NCBI GenBank assembly: GCA_021568835.1 | Contig: JAKGSH010000010.1 | Location: forward strand, 1,116,001-1,180,000 | DNA: 64,000 bases | Reading direction: 5' to 3' | Origin: Streptomyces sp. Tue 6430 | GTDB lineage: Bacteria; Actinomycetota; Actinomycetes; Streptomycetales; Streptomycetaceae | Shown here: positions 1-10,022 of the stretch, one piece after another | How the letters are laid out: each line of letters opens with the position of its first letter | Position numbering within the stretch: position 1 is the stretch's first letter | Program-made: the position numbers and the translations under genes | Notes under the pieces: generated by a model | Told to the model about the DNA's origin: nothing | The model's database searches: none | Seen by the model: only the letters and a program-made list of their open reading frames with translations

Positions 1-269
1 TAGATGCCCACCTTGTCGCCGAGCGCCTGCCGGAAGGCGGCGCCGAGCGCGAGGGCGGTGTCCTCGATGGTGTGGTGGGAGTCGATGTGCAGGTCGCCGT
101 CGGTCTTCACGGTCAGGTCGAACAGACCGTGCCGGCCGAGTTGGTCGAGCATGTGGTCGTAGAAGCCGACACCGGTCGCCACATCGACCTTGCCGGTGCC
201 GTCGAGGTCGATCTCGACCAGGACGGACGTCTCCTTGGTCGTGCGCTCCACGCGTCCGACACGGCTCAT
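1..269 (-). CDS. hisB: Imidazoleglycerol-phosphate dehydratase, 3' part cut by window edge
   Basis: Sixth step of histidine biosynthesis: dehydrates imidazole glycerol phosphate to imidazole acetol phosphate in the cytoplasm. Only the first 89 codons are present; the gene continues beyond base 1. The visible part starts [15 protein letters not shown] and contains the metal-binding motif HHTIEDTA (about residues 66-73), whose histidines and glutamate bind the catalytic manganese. The ATG overlaps the hisC stop (ATGA), so it is translationally coupled as the third gene of hisD-hisC-hisB. This is a stand-alone dehydratase start, without the phosphatase domain fused in enteric HisB. Confidence 0.95.
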   Translation of the reverse strand, partial: MSRVGRVERTTKETSVLVEIDLDGTGKVDVATGVGFYDHMLDQLGRHGLFDLTVKTDGDLHIDSHHTIEDTALALGAAFRQALGDKVGI

Positions 270-1372
270 GATCCCTGCTCCTTCTTGATCTCACGGACCG
301 CGTCGAGGAACGCGTCGTTCTCTTCGGGGGTCCCGGCGGTGACCCGCAGCCATCCCGGTACGCCGTTGTCGCGGACCAGGACGCCCCGGTCGAGGATCCT
401 GCGCCACATCGCGTGCGCGTCCTCGAACCGGCCGAACTGCACGAAGTTGGCGTCGGAGGCGGTCACCGCGTAGCCGAGCGCCGTCAGTTCGGCCACCAGA
501 CGGTCCCGTTCCGCCTTGAGCTGCTCGACGTACTTCAGCAGCGTGCCGGTGTGCTCCAGGGCGGCCAGGGCGGTCGCCTGGGTGACGGCCGACAGGTGGT
601 ACGGCAGCCGGACGAGCTGGACGGCGTCCACGACGGCCGGGTGGGCGGCGAGGTAGCCGAGGCGTAGTCCAGCCGCGCCGAAGGCCTTCGACATGGTCCG
701 CGAGACGACGAGATTCGGCCGACCTTCGAGCAGCGGCAGCAGCGAGTCGCCGTGGCTGAACTCGACGTAGGCCTCGTCCACGATCACCATGGACGGCTTG
801 GCGGCCTGCGCGGCCTCGTACAGCGCGAGGACGGTCGGGGCCGGGACGGCGGTGCCGGTGGGGTTGTTGGGGGTGGTGACGAAGACGACGTCGGGACGGT
901 TCTCCGCGATGGCCTTCTCGGCGGCCGCCAGGTCGATGGTGAAGTCCTCGTTGCGCGGCCCGGAGATCCAGCCGGTGCCGGTGCCGCGCGCGATGAGGCC
1001 GTGCATCGAGTACGACGGCTCGAAACCGATCGCGGTGCGGCCCGGTCCGCCGAAGGTCTGGAGCAGTTGCTGGATGACCTCGTTGGAGCCGTTGGCGGCC
1101 CAGACGTTCGCCGGACCGACCTCGTAGCCGGAGGTGTCCGTCAGGTACGCGGCGAGCCGGGTGCGCAGCTCGACGGCGTCCCGGTCGGGGTAGCGGTTGA
1201 GGTCGCGGGCGGCCGCGCGGACGCGCTCGGCGATCCGCTCGACGAGCGCCTCGGGCAGCGGGTAGGGGTTCTCGTTGGTGTTCAGCCGTACCGGCACGTC
1301 CAACTGGGGCGCGCCGTAGGGGGACTTGCCGCGCAGCTCGTCCCGTACGGGGAGGTCGTCAATGCCGGTCAC
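266..1372 (-). CDS. hisC: Histidinol-phosphate aminotransferase
   Basis: Pyridoxal-phosphate enzyme that transaminates imidazole acetol phosphate with glutamate to histidinol phosphate. The 368-residue protein has the class I/II aminotransferase layout: substrate-arm sequence [12 protein letters not shown] near the N-terminus, TTPNNPTG in the middle, VDEAYVEF, and the PLP lysine in [17 protein letters not shown]. The GTG start is chosen because it overlaps the hisD stop (GTGA) and gives the family's usual N-terminus ([20 protein letters not shown]). The frame stays open far upstream inside hisD, but that extension is antisense-like and Arg/Pro-rich, so it is not coding. Confidence 0.96.
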   Translation of the reverse strand: MTGIDDLPVRDELRGKSPYGAPQLDVPVRLNTNENPYPLPEALVERIAERVRAAARDLNRYPDRDAVELRTRLAAYLTDTSGYEVGPANVWAANGSNEVIQQLLQTFGGPGRTAIGFEPSYSMHGLIARGTGTGWISGPRNEDFTIDLAAAEKAIAENRPDVVFVTTPNNPTGTAVPAPTVLALYEAAQAAKPSMVIVDEAYVEFSHGDSLLPLLEGRPNLVVSRTMSKAFGAAGLRLGYLAAHPAVVDAVQLVRLPYHLSAVTQATALAALEHTGTLLKYVEQLKAERDRLVAELTALGYAVTASDANFVQFGRFEDAHAMWRRILDRGVLVRDNGVPGWLRVTAGTPEENDAFLDAVREIKKEQGS

Positions 1373-2709
1373 TTGCCCTCGGGTACCTTCCAGTCGAACC
1401 GCGCCTTGATCGCCGCGCCGTGCGCGGGCAGGTCCTCCGCCTCCGCCAGCGTCACCACGTGGTGCGCGACGTCGGCCAGCGCGTCCTTCGTGTAGTCGAC
1501 GATGTGGATGCCGCGCAGGAAGGACTGGACGGAAAGGCCCGAGGAGTGGCAGGCGCAGCCGCCGGTGGGCAGGACGTGGTTGGACCCGGCGGCGTAGTCG
1601 CCGAGCGACACGGGCGCCCAGGGCCCGACGAAGATCGCGCCCGCGTTGCGCACCCGGTCGGCGACCGCGGCGGCGTCGGCCGTCTGGATCTCCAGGTGCT
1701 CGGCGCCGTAGGCGTCGACCACCCGCAGGCCCTCGTCGATGCCGTCGACGAGGACGATCGCGGACTGCCGCCCCTTCAGGGCCGGGACGATCCGGTCGTC
1801 GATGTGCTTGGTGGCCGCGACCTGCGGCTCCAGCTCCCGCTCGACCGCGTCCGCCAGCTCGGCGGAGTCGGTGACCAGGACGGCGGCGGCCAGCGGGTCG
1901 TGCTCGGCCTGGCTGATCAGGTCGGCGGCGACGTGGGCGGGGTCGGCGGTGGAGTCGGCCAGGACGGCGATCTCGGTCGGGCCCGCCTCGGCGTCGATGC
2001 CGATGCGGCCGGTGAAGTAGCGCTTGGCGGCGGCGACCCAGATGTTGCCGGGGCCGGTGACCATGTCGGCGGGCGGGCAGGACTCGGTGCCGTGGGCGAA
2101 CATCGCGACGGCGGTGGCGCCGCCCGCGGCGTAGACCTCGTCGACGCCGAGCAGCGCGCACGCGGCGAGGATCGTCGGGTGCGGCAGTCCGCCGAAGTCG
2201 GCCTGGGCCGGGGAGGCGAGCGCGATCGACTCGACGCCGGCCTCCTGGGCCGGGACCACGTTCATGATCACGGAGGACGGGTAGACCGACCGGCCGCCGG
2301 GCGCGTACAGCCCGACGCGGTCGACCGGAACCCACTTCTCGGTCACCGAGCCGCCGGGCACGACCTGCGTCGTGTGGTTCGTACGGCGCTGCTCGCGGTG
2401 GACGGCACGGGTGCGGCGGATGGACTCCTCCAGGGCCGCGCGCACGGCGGGGTCGAGGTCCTCGAGGGCGCGGGTGAGGGCCTCTGCGGGGACCCGCACC
2501 CGGTCGAGCCGGACGCCGTCGAACTTCTCGGCGAAGTCGATCAGTGCCGCGTCGCCACGATGATGCACGGCCTCGCAGATCGGACGCACCTTCTCCAGGG
2601 CGGCCGAGACGTCGAAGTCGGCTCGGGGCAGCAGGTCGCGCAGGGCGGGTCCCTCGGGGAGGGCGGCGCCGCGCAGATCGATTCGGGCCAGCGAGAAATT
2701 TTGCAGCAC
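1369..2709 (-). CDS. hisD: Histidinol dehydrogenase
   Basis: Zinc enzyme that performs the last two steps of histidine synthesis, oxidising histidinol to histidine with two NAD+. 446 residues in full, against about 430-440 in the family. Visible signatures are the NAD/substrate region [12 protein letters not shown], the catalytic Glu-His pair in LISQAEHDP, and the zinc-site region SNHVLPTGG. The N-terminus [24 protein letters not shown] is typical of actinobacterial HisD. No ATG lies near the expected start; the GTG at 2707-2709 with a GAGAG-like site about 10 bases upstream is the best choice. First gene of the his operon seen here; an inverted repeat lies 42 bases further upstream. Confidence 0.94.
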   Translation of the reverse strand: MLQNFSLARIDLRGAALPEGPALRDLLPRADFDVSAALEKVRPICEAVHHRGDAALIDFAEKFDGVRLDRVRVPAEALTRALEDLDPAVRAALEESIRRTRAVHREQRRTNHTTQVVPGGSVTEKWVPVDRVGLYAPGGRSVYPSSVIMNVVPAQEAGVESIALASPAQADFGGLPHPTILAACALLGVDEVYAAGGATAVAMFAHGTESCPPADMVTGPGNIWVAAAKRYFTGRIGIDAEAGPTEIAVLADSTADPAHVAADLISQAEHDPLAAAVLVTDSAELADAVERELEPQVAATKHIDDRIVPALKGRQSAIVLVDGIDEGLRVVDAYGAEHLEIQTADAAAVADRVRNAGAIFVGPWAPVSLGDYAAGSNHVLPTGGCACHSSGLSVQSFLRGIHIVDYTKDALADVAHHVVTLAEAEDLPAHGAAIKARFDWKVPEGK

Positions 2710-2750
2710 GTGGTCAATTCTCTCAGACCGGAATCGGGGACCGTCCGCGC

Positions 2751-2767
2751 GTATCAATGGCTGATAC
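2751..2767. promoter_or_regulatory. Inverted repeat, candidate operator between hisD and the divergent gene
   Basis: GTATCA-ATGGC-TGATAC: perfect 6-base arms around a 5-base centre, in a locally less GC-rich patch of the 168-base divergent region. It lies 42 bases upstream of the hisD GTG and 110 bases upstream of the GTG at 2878. Its size and symmetry fit a dimeric repressor site, but I cannot name the regulator. Confidence 0.4.
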
Positions 2768-2877
2768 AGAACGTGGCCGGAAACGGAAGATCCCCTCACG
2801 GTTAGCGTTCGGCGCGTCACCCACCGGGCATGAACGGCTGTACGAAACGTGTGCGAGAGCGAAGGGACCGAAGCAGC

Positions 2878-4455
2878 GTGACGGAAGGGGCCGGTCTGCG
2901 GACCGGAGACCTGCCGGACGACCTGACCGCCGCCGAGGTCGGCATGTGGCAGGCCTTCCGCAACGGCAGCGTGTACGACCTCAGCAGCGGCGACGGCGTC
3001 GTCGACGACCCGCACGGCGGGCACCCCTGGGGCGAGTCCCGCACGGTACGGGCGCGGATCGTGGCCTGGCTGCTGCTGGACGGGCCGCCCGCCCTCACCG
3101 GCCGGGTGTCCTCGCTCAAGCTGGTCGGCGTGCAGATCAGCGGCTCCCTCGACCTGGCGGGCGGCACCGTGGAGCCGTACGTCGAGATGAAGCGCTGCCG
3201 CTTCGAGCGGGACGTGCTGCTGCCCGAGGCGCGGGTGTCGACGCTGCGCATGGTGGACTGCTCGGTGCCGCGGCTGGAGGCCGCCCGGCTCCAGACGGAG
3301 GGGGATCTGCACCTGCCCCGCTGCCGCTTCCACAACGGCGTGCGGCTGACCGACGCGCAGATCGGCACCGACCTGATGCTCAACATGGCGATCGTCTACC
3401 GCGACCGCACCGGCCGCTCGATCACCGCCGACGGCCTGAGCGTCGGCCAGGACCTCCAGGCCGAGATGCTGGAGTCGCACGGCGAGCTGCGGCTGCGCAG
3501 CGCCAAGATCGGGGTCTCGCTGAGCCTGCGCGGGGCACGGCTGGCCAACCCGTACACCCGCTTCGCGCTGAACGCTCCCCAGCTCACCGTCGAACGTTCC
3601 CTCTACCTGACCCCGGCCGGCCTCGGCGGCCAGGCGCTGAGCGGCACCACTCCCGCGCGCGGGACGCGCGTCCAGCGCTTCGAGTGCCGGGGCGGGGTGC
3701 GCCTGGACGACGGGCGGTTCGGGGACGCGGTCGACCTGGAGCAGGCCCGGTTCACCTTCACCGACGACCAGGAGCTGTCGCTGCGCCGGGTGCAGACGCC
3801 CGAGCTGCGTTTCCTCGGGGAGCGGCCGCAGCGCGGCAAGGTGGTGCTCTCGGGGGCGCGGGTGGTCAACCTGGTGGACCGCGCGGCCGCCTGGCCGGGC
3901 CCCGGGAACCTGCACATGGGCGGTTTCGCGTACGAGAACCTGGTGCCGCAGGGGCCGTTCCCGCTGGACGAGCGACTGGGCTGGGTGGCCGCGGCGTCCG
4001 CCGAGTACAACCCGGAGCCGTACGAGCGGCTGGCGGCGGTGCTGCGGGCCGGCGGGGAGGACGAGGACGCCCGCGAGGTGCTGCTCGCCAAGCAGCGCAG
4101 GCGCCGCGAGACGCTGCCGCCGGCCGCGAAGCTCTGGGGGTACGCGCAGGACTGGACGGTGGCCTACGGCTACCGGCCGGGCCGGGCGGCCGTGTGGATG
4201 GCGGTGCTGTGGGCGGCGAGCTCACTGGCGTTCGCGCGCGCGGACCCCCCGCCGGTCAGCCGCGACGGGCATCCGCCGTGGAATCCGGCACTGTTCGCCC
4301 TCGACCTGCTCCTGCCCGTGATCGACCTGGGGCAGGCCGGGCAGTGGCGTATGCAGGGCGGCTGGCAGTGGGTGCAGGCGGCGATGATCCTGCTGGGCTG
4401 GGTGCTGGCCACGACGGTGGCGGCGGGCGTGACACGGGCACTGCGCCGCGGCTGA
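2878..4455 (+). CDS. Membrane-anchored right-handed beta-helix-like protein
   Basis: A 525-residue protein of unknown activity, annotated in Streptomyces as a membrane-associated oxidoreductase, though I see no redox cofactor motif. Residues about 60-330 are a run of roughly 20-residue repeats with a hydrophobic rhythm (for example [33 protein letters not shown]-type strands), as in pentapeptide-repeat or bactofilin-like beta-solenoids. The C-terminal third has three probable membrane segments (around [30 protein letters not shown] and [18 protein letters not shown]) and a basic end. GTG 2878 is preferred over the in-frame ATG at 2830 because AAGGGAC lies about 9 bases upstream of it. Transcribed away from the his operon. 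Confidence 0.75.
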   Translation: MTEGAGLRTGDLPDDLTAAEVGMWQAFRNGSVYDLSSGDGVVDDPHGGHPWGESRTVRARIVAWLLLDGPPALTGRVSSLKLVGVQISGSLDLAGGTVEPYVEMKRCRFERDVLLPEARVSTLRMVDCSVPRLEAARLQTEGDLHLPRCRFHNGVRLTDAQIGTDLMLNMAIVYRDRTGRSITADGLSVGQDLQAEMLESHGELRLRSAKIGVSLSLRGARLANPYTRFALNAPQLTVERSLYLTPAGLGGQALSGTTPARGTRVQRFECRGGVRLDDGRFGDAVDLEQARFTFTDDQELSLRRVQTPELRFLGERPQRGKVVLSGARVVNLVDRAAAWPGPGNLHMGGFAYENLVPQGPFPLDERLGWVAAASAEYNPEPYERLAAVLRAGGEDEDAREVLLAKQRRRRETLPPAAKLWGYAQDWTVAYGYRPGRAAVWMAVLWAASSLAFARADPPPVSRDGHPPWNPALFALDLLLPVIDLGQAGQWRMQGGWQWVQAAMILLGWVLATTVAAGVTRALRRG

Positions 4456-4641
4456 CGGCGACCGGGACGCGGGCGCGGCCGGGACGCGGGCGCGGGCGCG
4501 GTGCCGGCCGCCCGGGAAGCCCGCCCACCGGAACGGGGGGTTCACCTTTTACCCGGCCTTGACCCGGCGCCGTACAACTTTCCAGAGGTTCGCGCCACCC
4601 TCTGGCGCGCGGCCGACCGGCAGCTTTTCAATGGCAAAACC

Positions 4642-5681
4642 ATGGCTCTGCTGCCCCCGTTCATCCGCGTCTCCCGGACGGCCGCGCCCCGGCGCGCGCG
4701 GACCGCCGCCCCCCACCCCGCGGCCGGACTCCCGCCCGACGACGAGGTGCTCCTCGACGTGCCCGACGACCGCCTGGGCCCCGCGCTGGTCGCGGCCGGG
4801 CGGGGCGCGTACGAGGCGGCCGCCGCGCTGCTGGCCGGTACCAGGGAGCGGGCCGAGTGGGAGTACCGCGACCGGTACGTCACCCGCCTCGCGTCCTTCG
4901 CCCGGTCCCGCCCGGAGTGGTTCGAGGACTGGCGGGGGCCGCCGCCCCGCACGACCCCGACGTGCTGCTGGTGGCCGCCCAGCTCGCGGTGGCGCGTGCC
5001 TGGGGGTCGCCCGCCCGGGCCGAGCTGCTGCGCGAGGTGAGTCCGCTGATCACGGCCGCCGCGCAGGGCGACCACCGCGACCCGGTGCCGTGCCGGATCG
5101 CCCTGGACCACGCGCGCGGCTCGAACGCCGGGCCCGCGTACTTCGAGGAGCTGTGGGCGGCCGCCGTCCGCCGCGCCCCGCACCACTACGGCTGTCACGT
5201 GGCCGCCGAACGCTATCTGGCCGAGTCCTGGCACGGCTCCCACCGCGAGTGCTTCGACTTCGCCGACCGTGCCGCGCAGGACGCCCCGGCCGGCTCGCTC
5301 GTCCAGGCGCTGCCGGTACGGGCCGCCTTCTCCTACCTGACCGACGGCTGCGGGCCCGAGGTGCCCCGCGAACGCCTCGACGGGGCCGCCGACCGCGCGA
5401 TCGTGCTCTCCGCCCGTTTCCCGGGCTCGGACCCGTGGACGGCCGAGATCCGCAACCTCCTGACGTACGTCCTGGTCCGGCTCGGCCGCCGGGCGGACGC
5501 CCTCGCCCAGCTGCGTCTGGTCGGCCCCTACGCCACGTCCTTCCCGTGGGGCCGGCTGTCCGACGACCCGCTGGGACACTTCCTGGCGGTGCGCGAGAGC
5601 GTGTGCGCGGAACCCTTCGGAGAGCCCCCGGGCCTTCCACGGAACGGGCACGGGGAACGCGCGCGCCCCGCGGACCACTAG
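4642..5681 (+). CDS. TPR-like hypothetical protein, frame broken by a missing G
   Basis: Cytoplasmic-looking alpha-helical protein, about 346 residues once the frame is restored; function unknown. The first part (MALLPPFIRVSRTA through EWFEDWRG) reads in one frame to base 4938, then the protein continues in another frame from AAPHDPDVLLVAAQLAVARAW to PADH at 5679. Adding one G to the GGGGG at 4934-4938 joins them. The second part has repeated helix pairs (LVQALPVRAAFSYLTDG, NLLTYVLVRLGRRADALAQL) resembling a tetratricopeptide fold. The ATG start has no good ribosome site, so the true start could be a little upstream. It ends 11 bases before the LON-domain gene, so they are probably co-transcribed. 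Confidence 0.7.
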
Positions 5682-5692
5682 GCTTCTGCGCC

Positions 5693-6433
5693 GTGACCAC
5701 CGTCCGGCTGCCGCTCTTCCCGCTGAACACCGTCCTCTTCCCCGGACTGGTGCTGCCGCTCAACGTGTTCGAGGAGCGCTACCGCGCCCTGATGCGCGAT
5801 CTGCTGAAGACTCCCGAGGAGGAGGCGCGCCGGTTCGCCGTCGTCGCCGTCCGCGACGGCCACGAGGTGGCACCGACCGCCCCGGGCATGCCGGACGCGA
5901 CGGCGCCGCCCCGGCGGGGTCCCACCGCCGGGTTCGGCGACGACCCGGTCAAGGCGTTCCACTCCGTCGGGTGCGTCGCCGACGCGGCGACGGTCCGGGA
6001 GCGGGCCGACGGCACCTTCGAGGTGCTGGCCACCGGGACGACCCGGGTGCGCCTGGTCTCGGTGGACGCCTCGGGCCCCTTCCTGGTGGCGGAGCTGGAG
6101 GAACTGGCGGAGGAGCCGGGCGACGGGGCGGGCGCGCTCGCGGAGGGCGTGCTGCGGGCCTTCCGCCAGTACCAGAAGCGGCTGGCGGGCGCGCGGGAGC
6201 GTTCGCTGTCCACCGGGGCGGACCTGCCGGACGACCCGTCCGTGGTGTCGTACCTGGTGGCGGCCGCGATGATGCTCGACACGCCCACCAAGCAGCGGCT
6301 GCTCCAGGCCCCGGACACCGCCTCCCGGCTGCGCGACGAGCTGAAACTCCTGCGCGCGGAGACGGCCATCCTCCGTAGCCTGCCCTCGCTGCCCGCGGCG
6401 GATCTGACCCGCGGGCCGACGAGTCCGAACTGA
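5693..6433 (+). CDS. LON-substrate-binding-domain protein
   Basis: A 246-residue stand-alone version of the N-terminal domain of Lon protease (PUA-like fold). It lacks the AAA+ and protease domains, so it is not itself a protease. The domain begins at once with VRLPLFPLNTVLFPGLVLPLNVFEERY-like sequence, matching the LPLFPL...VLFPG...PLxIFExRY pattern. A middle beta-rich region (VGCVADAATVRERADGTFEVLATGTTRVRL) and a helical C-terminus (FRQYQKRL, VVSYLVAAAMM, KQRLLQAPDTASRLRDELKLLRAE) follow. The GTG start gives the canonical N-terminus. ybaK follows after 17 bases. Its cellular role is not established. Confidence 0.85.
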   Translation: MTTVRLPLFPLNTVLFPGLVLPLNVFEERYRALMRDLLKTPEEEARRFAVVAVRDGHEVAPTAPGMPDATAPPRRGPTAGFGDDPVKAFHSVGCVADAATVRERADGTFEVLATGTTRVRLVSVDASGPFLVAELEELAEEPGDGAGALAEGVLRAFRQYQKRLAGARERSLSTGADLPDDPSVVSYLVAAAMMLDTPTKQRLLQAPDTASRLRDELKLLRAETAILRSLPSLPAADLTRGPTSPN

Positions 6434-6450
6434 CGCACGGGAAGGCCCTG

Positions 6451-6951
6451 ATGGCGAAGAAGTCGAAGAAGCAGCAGTCCGGCGGCACGCCCGCGACCGT
6501 CGCCCTGACGGCGGCGGGCGTGGAGTTCACGGTCCACGCCTACGAGCACGACCCGGCCCACCCGTCCTACGGCGAGGAGGCCGCCGAGGCCATGGGCGTC
6601 TCCCCCGACCGGGTCTTCAAGACCCTGGTCGCCGACGTGGACGGCGCCCTGACGGTCGCCGTGGTCCCGGTCGCCGGGTCGCTCGACCTCAAGGCCCTCG
6701 CGGCGGCGGTCGGCGGCAAACGCGCCGCCATGGCCGACCCGGCCCTCGCCGAACGCACCACGGGCTACGTGCGCGGCGGCATCTCCCCGCTGGGCCAGCG
6801 CAAGCGGCTCCCCACGGTGCTCGACGACTCGGCGCGGGCGCACGCCACCATCTGCGTCTCGGCGGGCCGCCGCGGCCTGGAGGTCGAACTGGCCCCCGCC
6901 GACCTGGCCGGGCTCACGGAAGCGGTCCTGGCCCCCATCGGCCGCACCTGA
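6451..6951 (+). CDS. ybaK: Cys-tRNA(Pro)/Cys-tRNA(Cys) deacylase, YbaK/EbsC type
   Basis: Trans-editing enzyme predicted to hydrolyse cysteine (and other small amino acids) mischarged on tRNA(Pro). The 166-residue protein is the usual YbaK length. The helpful motifs are VFKTLVADVDG, where the family's key lysine sits, the strand pair LTVAVVPVAGSLDLKALA, and GYVRGGISPLGQRKRLPTVLD, the family's glycine-rich GxxGPFG-like segment. A good ribosome site (GGGAAGG) lies 8 bases before the ATG. Last gene of the plus-strand group that starts at 2878 or 4642. Confidence 0.92.
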   Translation: MAKKSKKQQSGGTPATVALTAAGVEFTVHAYEHDPAHPSYGEEAAEAMGVSPDRVFKTLVADVDGALTVAVVPVAGSLDLKALAAAVGGKRAAMADPALAERTTGYVRGGISPLGQRKRLPTVLDDSARAHATICVSAGRRGLEVELAPADLAGLTEAVLAPIGRT

Positions 6952-7290
6952 GCGGCAGGCGCCGCGACAGGAACGGCACGAGCCCGGCAGGCGCCGCGGT
7001 CCGGCCCGCCCCGGCCCGGACCACCGGGCCCGGCCGCGGCTCCGGCCTCGACACGGGCACCGCCCGCCCCGTACGGACAGGCGCACCGCCCGCCCCGTAC
7101 GGACACCGCAGCCCGCTACAGCCGACGCACAAGCATGCCGGACACCGCCCGCCCCGGCCACGCCCCGACGCACAAGCCCGCCGGACACCGCCCTGCCGCG
7201 GCTCGGCCCCGCCGGTCCAGCCGCGTCCCGGCACGGGCACCGCATCCCGGCACGGGGCGGCACGGGCGCGGCGCGGGTCCGGCGTCCGCG
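6952..7290. other. Gene-free convergent spacer with imperfect direct repeats and a weak hairpin
   Basis: No credible gene lies between ybaK and the convergent DUF2567 gene. The stretch is very GC-rich and internally repetitive. GGCAGGCGCCGCG occurs twice near its start, CACCGCCCGCCCCGTACGGA twice around 7050-7100, and GACGCACAAGC followed by GCCGGACACCGCCC twice around 7120-7190. A hairpin GGTCCGG (6998-7004) / CCGGACC (7016-7022) could end transcription of ybaK. Confidence 0.6.
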
Positions 7291-8001
7291 CTATCCGAGC
7301 GGTGCCCCGTAGGGGTCCTTCGGGAAAGGTCCCTGGCCGTACGGCTCGGGGTCGCGGGGGCCGAACAGGGCCGTGAGGCCGAGGTGCACCAGGAGGGCGG
7401 CCAGGGGCCAGGCCAGCAGCGCGCCCTTGGCGCTCAGCTTCAGCGGGGCCGAGAACGTGACGCCCGCGCCCGCCGCCCTCGCGTGCGCGATCACGTCCTG
7501 CCCGGGGCCGAGCCACACGCCCAGCCGCCACGCCAGCAGGGAGCCGAGCAGTCCGCCGAGGGCCAGCGCCACGACCAGCGGCACGCCGCCGCGCCGGCGC
7601 CAGGCGAACACCGCGGCGGCGCTCACGGCGCCGCAGGCCAGGGCGAGCAGGACGAACGTTCCGTCCACGCCCACGGCCTGCTCGCCCTCGGTGTCCTTGA
7701 GGTAGACGACCCAGTTGCCGTCGACGACCTCACCGACCAGCGGGACGTGCGGCGCCAGCCGCAGCCACAGCAGGCCCAGCGCCGCTCCGACGAGCGCGAC
7801 CACGACCGTGATCACGGCGGCTTCCCGCAGCTCCGTCCTCATCCCGGGCCCGTCCTGTCCGTGTCCGGCGGCTCCGTGTCCGGCATCCCCGTGTCCGGCG
7901 TCGTGGGGCGCGGCCGCACCGGGGTACGCGCCGGGCGACGGCCGGGCGTCGCCCGGGGACGGTTCGTGCGGCGGCGGAGGGGGAGTCAGCGGTGCGGTCA
8001 C
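7291..8001 (-). CDS. DUF2567 family membrane protein
   Basis: An actinobacterial membrane protein of unknown function, 236 residues. The N-terminal 55 residues are soluble and Pro/Gly/His-rich (PLTPPPPPHEPSPGD, then GHGDAGHGAAGHG). Four probable membrane helices follow: AAVITVVVALVGAALGLLWL, FVLLALACGAVSAAAVFAW, PLVVALALGGLLGSLLAWRLGVWLG and LLAWPLAALLVHLGLTALF. The tail is Pro/Gly-rich. The GTG at 7999-8001 gives the MTAPLTPPPP start; an internal ATG before RTELREAA would give a 183-residue core. It ends the group of minus-strand genes that includes the ABC pair, with 34 bases between them. Confidence 0.8.
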   Translation of the reverse strand: MTAPLTPPPPPHEPSPGDARPSPGAYPGAAAPHDAGHGDAGHGAAGHGQDGPGMRTELREAAVITVVVALVGAALGLLWLRLAPHVPLVGEVVDGNWVVYLKDTEGEQAVGVDGTFVLLALACGAVSAAAVFAWRRRGGVPLVVALALGGLLGSLLAWRLGVWLGPGQDVIAHARAAGAGVTFSAPLKLSAKGALLAWPLAALLVHLGLTALFGPRDPEPYGQGPFPKDPYGAPLG

Positions 8002-8035
8002 CCTGACATCGTGCCAGGCCCGCCCGTGCCGTGCG

Positions 8036-8860
8036 TCACCGGACGGCGGCCCGGCGGTACGCCCAGGTGGCGACCGCCAGCGACACCACGCCGACGGCGG
8101 CGCACACCGCGAGGTCCCCGAGCACGAAGGCCCAGTCGGGGTGCGGCCGGAAGGTCCGCGCGAGCGCCTCCACGCCGTACGTCGACGGCAGCAGGTCGCG
8201 GGCGAGGCGCACCGCCTCGGGCATCCGGTCGGGCGGCAGCACACCGAGCAGCAGCGCCGCCGACATGCCCAGCTGGCCGAGCACGGTGGCCAGCTCGGGG
8301 CGCGGGGCGAGCAGGCCGAAGGCCGCACCGAGCCCGGCCAGCGCGGCGCCGGACAGCGGGACGACGAGCGCCAGCACCCACAGGTGGGTCAGCGGCAGTC
8401 CGAAGAGCGCGGCGCCGAAGACCGCGGTCACCAGCGTCCCCGGCACGGTGAAGGAGGCGTAGGCGCCCGCGGCGCCCAGCACGACGGCCGCGGGCGGCAC
8501 CGGCAGCGTGGCGTAGTGGTCGAGGCCGCCGGTGGCCCGCAGCTGGCCGAAGTACTGCGCCAGCAGGTTCAGCGCGACGAAGGCGACGACCAGCACCGCC
8601 GAGCCGGCCACCACGGCCTCCGCCTCGCGTCCGCCGTCCACGACCCCGCGCATCATGATCAGGATGCCGACCGACTGGAAGGTCGCCACGAAGAGCAGCG
8701 GGATGCGGGCCACCCGCGCGCGGGACAGCTGCGCCCGGTACACGGCCACGAGCGACGGCCACAGCCGCGCGCGCGGCGCCAGCTCGGCCGCCTCCCGGGC
8801 CGGCTGTCCGTCCACGGCCAGGGCGCTGCCCGGCAGAACCTCTGCGGGTACGACACTCAC
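8036..8860 (-). CDS. ABC-2 type transporter permease
   Basis: Membrane subunit of an ABC exporter, 274 residues with about six hydrophobic helices (for example IPLLFVATFQSVGILIMM, AVVAGSAVLVVAFVALNLL, HLWVLALVVPLSGAALAGLG, FVLGDLAVCAAVGVVSLAVATWAY). This matches ABC-2 permeases of drug or polysaccharide export type. It follows its ATPase (8940-9959) after 79 bases, so the two form one system. The substrate cannot be read from sequence. Confidence 0.87.
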   Translation of the reverse strand: MSVVPAEVLPGSALAVDGQPAREAAELAPRARLWPSLVAVYRAQLSRARVARIPLLFVATFQSVGILIMMRGVVDGGREAEAVVAGSAVLVVAFVALNLLAQYFGQLRATGGLDHYATLPVPPAAVVLGAAGAYASFTVPGTLVTAVFGAALFGLPLTHLWVLALVVPLSGAALAGLGAAFGLLAPRPELATVLGQLGMSAALLLGVLPPDRMPEAVRLARDLLPSTYGVEALARTFRPHPDWAFVLGDLAVCAAVGVVSLAVATWAYRRAAVR

Positions 8861-8939
8861 GTCGCGGTGCTCCTCTTGGGTCCGGTGGTCTCGGGTCCGG
8901 TGGTCGCCCTGTTCGGCACGGACGCGGGGACGGTCCTGC

Positions 8940-9959
8940 TCACGCCCTCACCAGCCCCTGCCGGGCGGCTCCGCCCAGCGCCAGGTAGACGTCCTCCAGG
9001 CTCGGGGTGGCGAGGGTGAAGTCGTCCAGGGCGGCGAAGGCGGCCCCGCCGGTGACGGTGGCGACGACCGTACGGGCCTCCTCGGGGCCGAGCCGCAGCG
9101 TCCAGCGGCGTCCGGACTCCACGGCCCGTTCGCGCAGCGCGGCGACCTCGGGGACGTCCAGCGGCGCCCGCTCGCGCCACACCAGCTCGACCCGTACCTC
9201 GTCGGCGACCTGCTCCTTGAGTCCGGCGGGCGTGTCGCAGGCGATGACCCGGCCGCGGTCGAGGACGGCGACCCGGTCGAGGACGGTCTCGGCCTCGATG
9301 ACGTTGTGGGTGACGAGCAGCACGGTGGTGCCGCGCTCGGCGCGCCGCCGGTCCACGGCGGACCACACGGCGCGCCGGGCGACGGGGTCCATCCCGGTGG
9401 TGGGCTCGTCCAGGACCAGCAGCGGCCGCTCCCCCACCAGCGCGGTCGCGAAGCAGGCCAGCCGTCGCTGGCCACCGGAGAGCCTGCGCAGCGGCCGGCC
9501 GGCGATCGGGGTGAGCCCCAGCTCCTCGAGCACGGCGTCCCGTTCGCGCCGGGCCTCGCGCACGGGGAGTCCGCGCAGCCGTCCGGTGGTCTCGGCGGCG
9601 AGGGAGACGGTGAGTTCGTCGAGGGCGGTGGACTCCTGGCCGAGGTAGGCGAGGATGCGCGCGGCCCGTTCGGGGTGGCGCACGATGTCGTGGCCGAGGA
9701 TCTCCACGCTGCCGCCGTCGGGCCGCATCAGCCCGGTGACCTGGCGCACGACGCTGGTCTTGCCGGCCCCGTTGGGCCCGAGCAGGCCGAAGATCTCACC
9801 CCGCCGCACGTCGAGCCGCACGTCGTCGGTGGCGCGGACCTCGGGGGTGGCGGGAGTGCCGCGCCGGCCCCGGACCGCCGGATAGGTCTTGGTCAGTCCG
9901 CGTACGGCACACACGACCTCGTCCCGGTGCCGAATGGTCGATGCCGCGCGCGTACTCAC
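8940..9959 (-). CDS. ABC transporter ATP-binding protein (drug-export type)
   Basis: ATPase subunit, 339 residues, that powers the permease encoded just downstream. All ATPase motifs are intact: Walker A GPNGAGKTS, Q-loop GQES, signature LSGGQ, Walker B LLVLDEPT, and switch histidine in LVTHN. A C-terminal extension of about 90 residues (after GLKEQVADEVRVEL) resembles the regulatory domain of DrrA-type exporters. The ATG start gives MSTRAASTIRHRDEVVCAVRGL. It contrasts with the degenerate ATPase at 58516. Confidence 0.93.
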   Translation of the reverse strand: MSTRAASTIRHRDEVVCAVRGLTKTYPAVRGRRGTPATPEVRATDDVRLDVRRGEIFGLLGPNGAGKTSVVRQVTGLMRPDGGSVEILGHDIVRHPERAARILAYLGQESTALDELTVSLAAETTGRLRGLPVREARRERDAVLEELGLTPIAGRPLRRLSGGQRRLACFATALVGERPLLVLDEPTTGMDPVARRAVWSAVDRRRAERGTTVLLVTHNVIEAETVLDRVAVLDRGRVIACDTPAGLKEQVADEVRVELVWRERAPLDVPEVAALRERAVESGRRWTLRLGPEEARTVVATVTGGAAFAALDDFTLATPSLEDVYLALGGAARQGLVRA

Positions 9960-10022
9960 AAGGAGCGAGCCTACGGGGTCGGCGGCCCCCGCTCGCCGTC
10001 GGGGGCGCCCAGAGTGTCCGGT

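Noticed and set aside
2830..2877. ATG at 2830 as the start of the beta-helix protein
   Set aside because: It lacks a ribosome site; the GTG at 2878 has AAGGGAC at a suitable distance.
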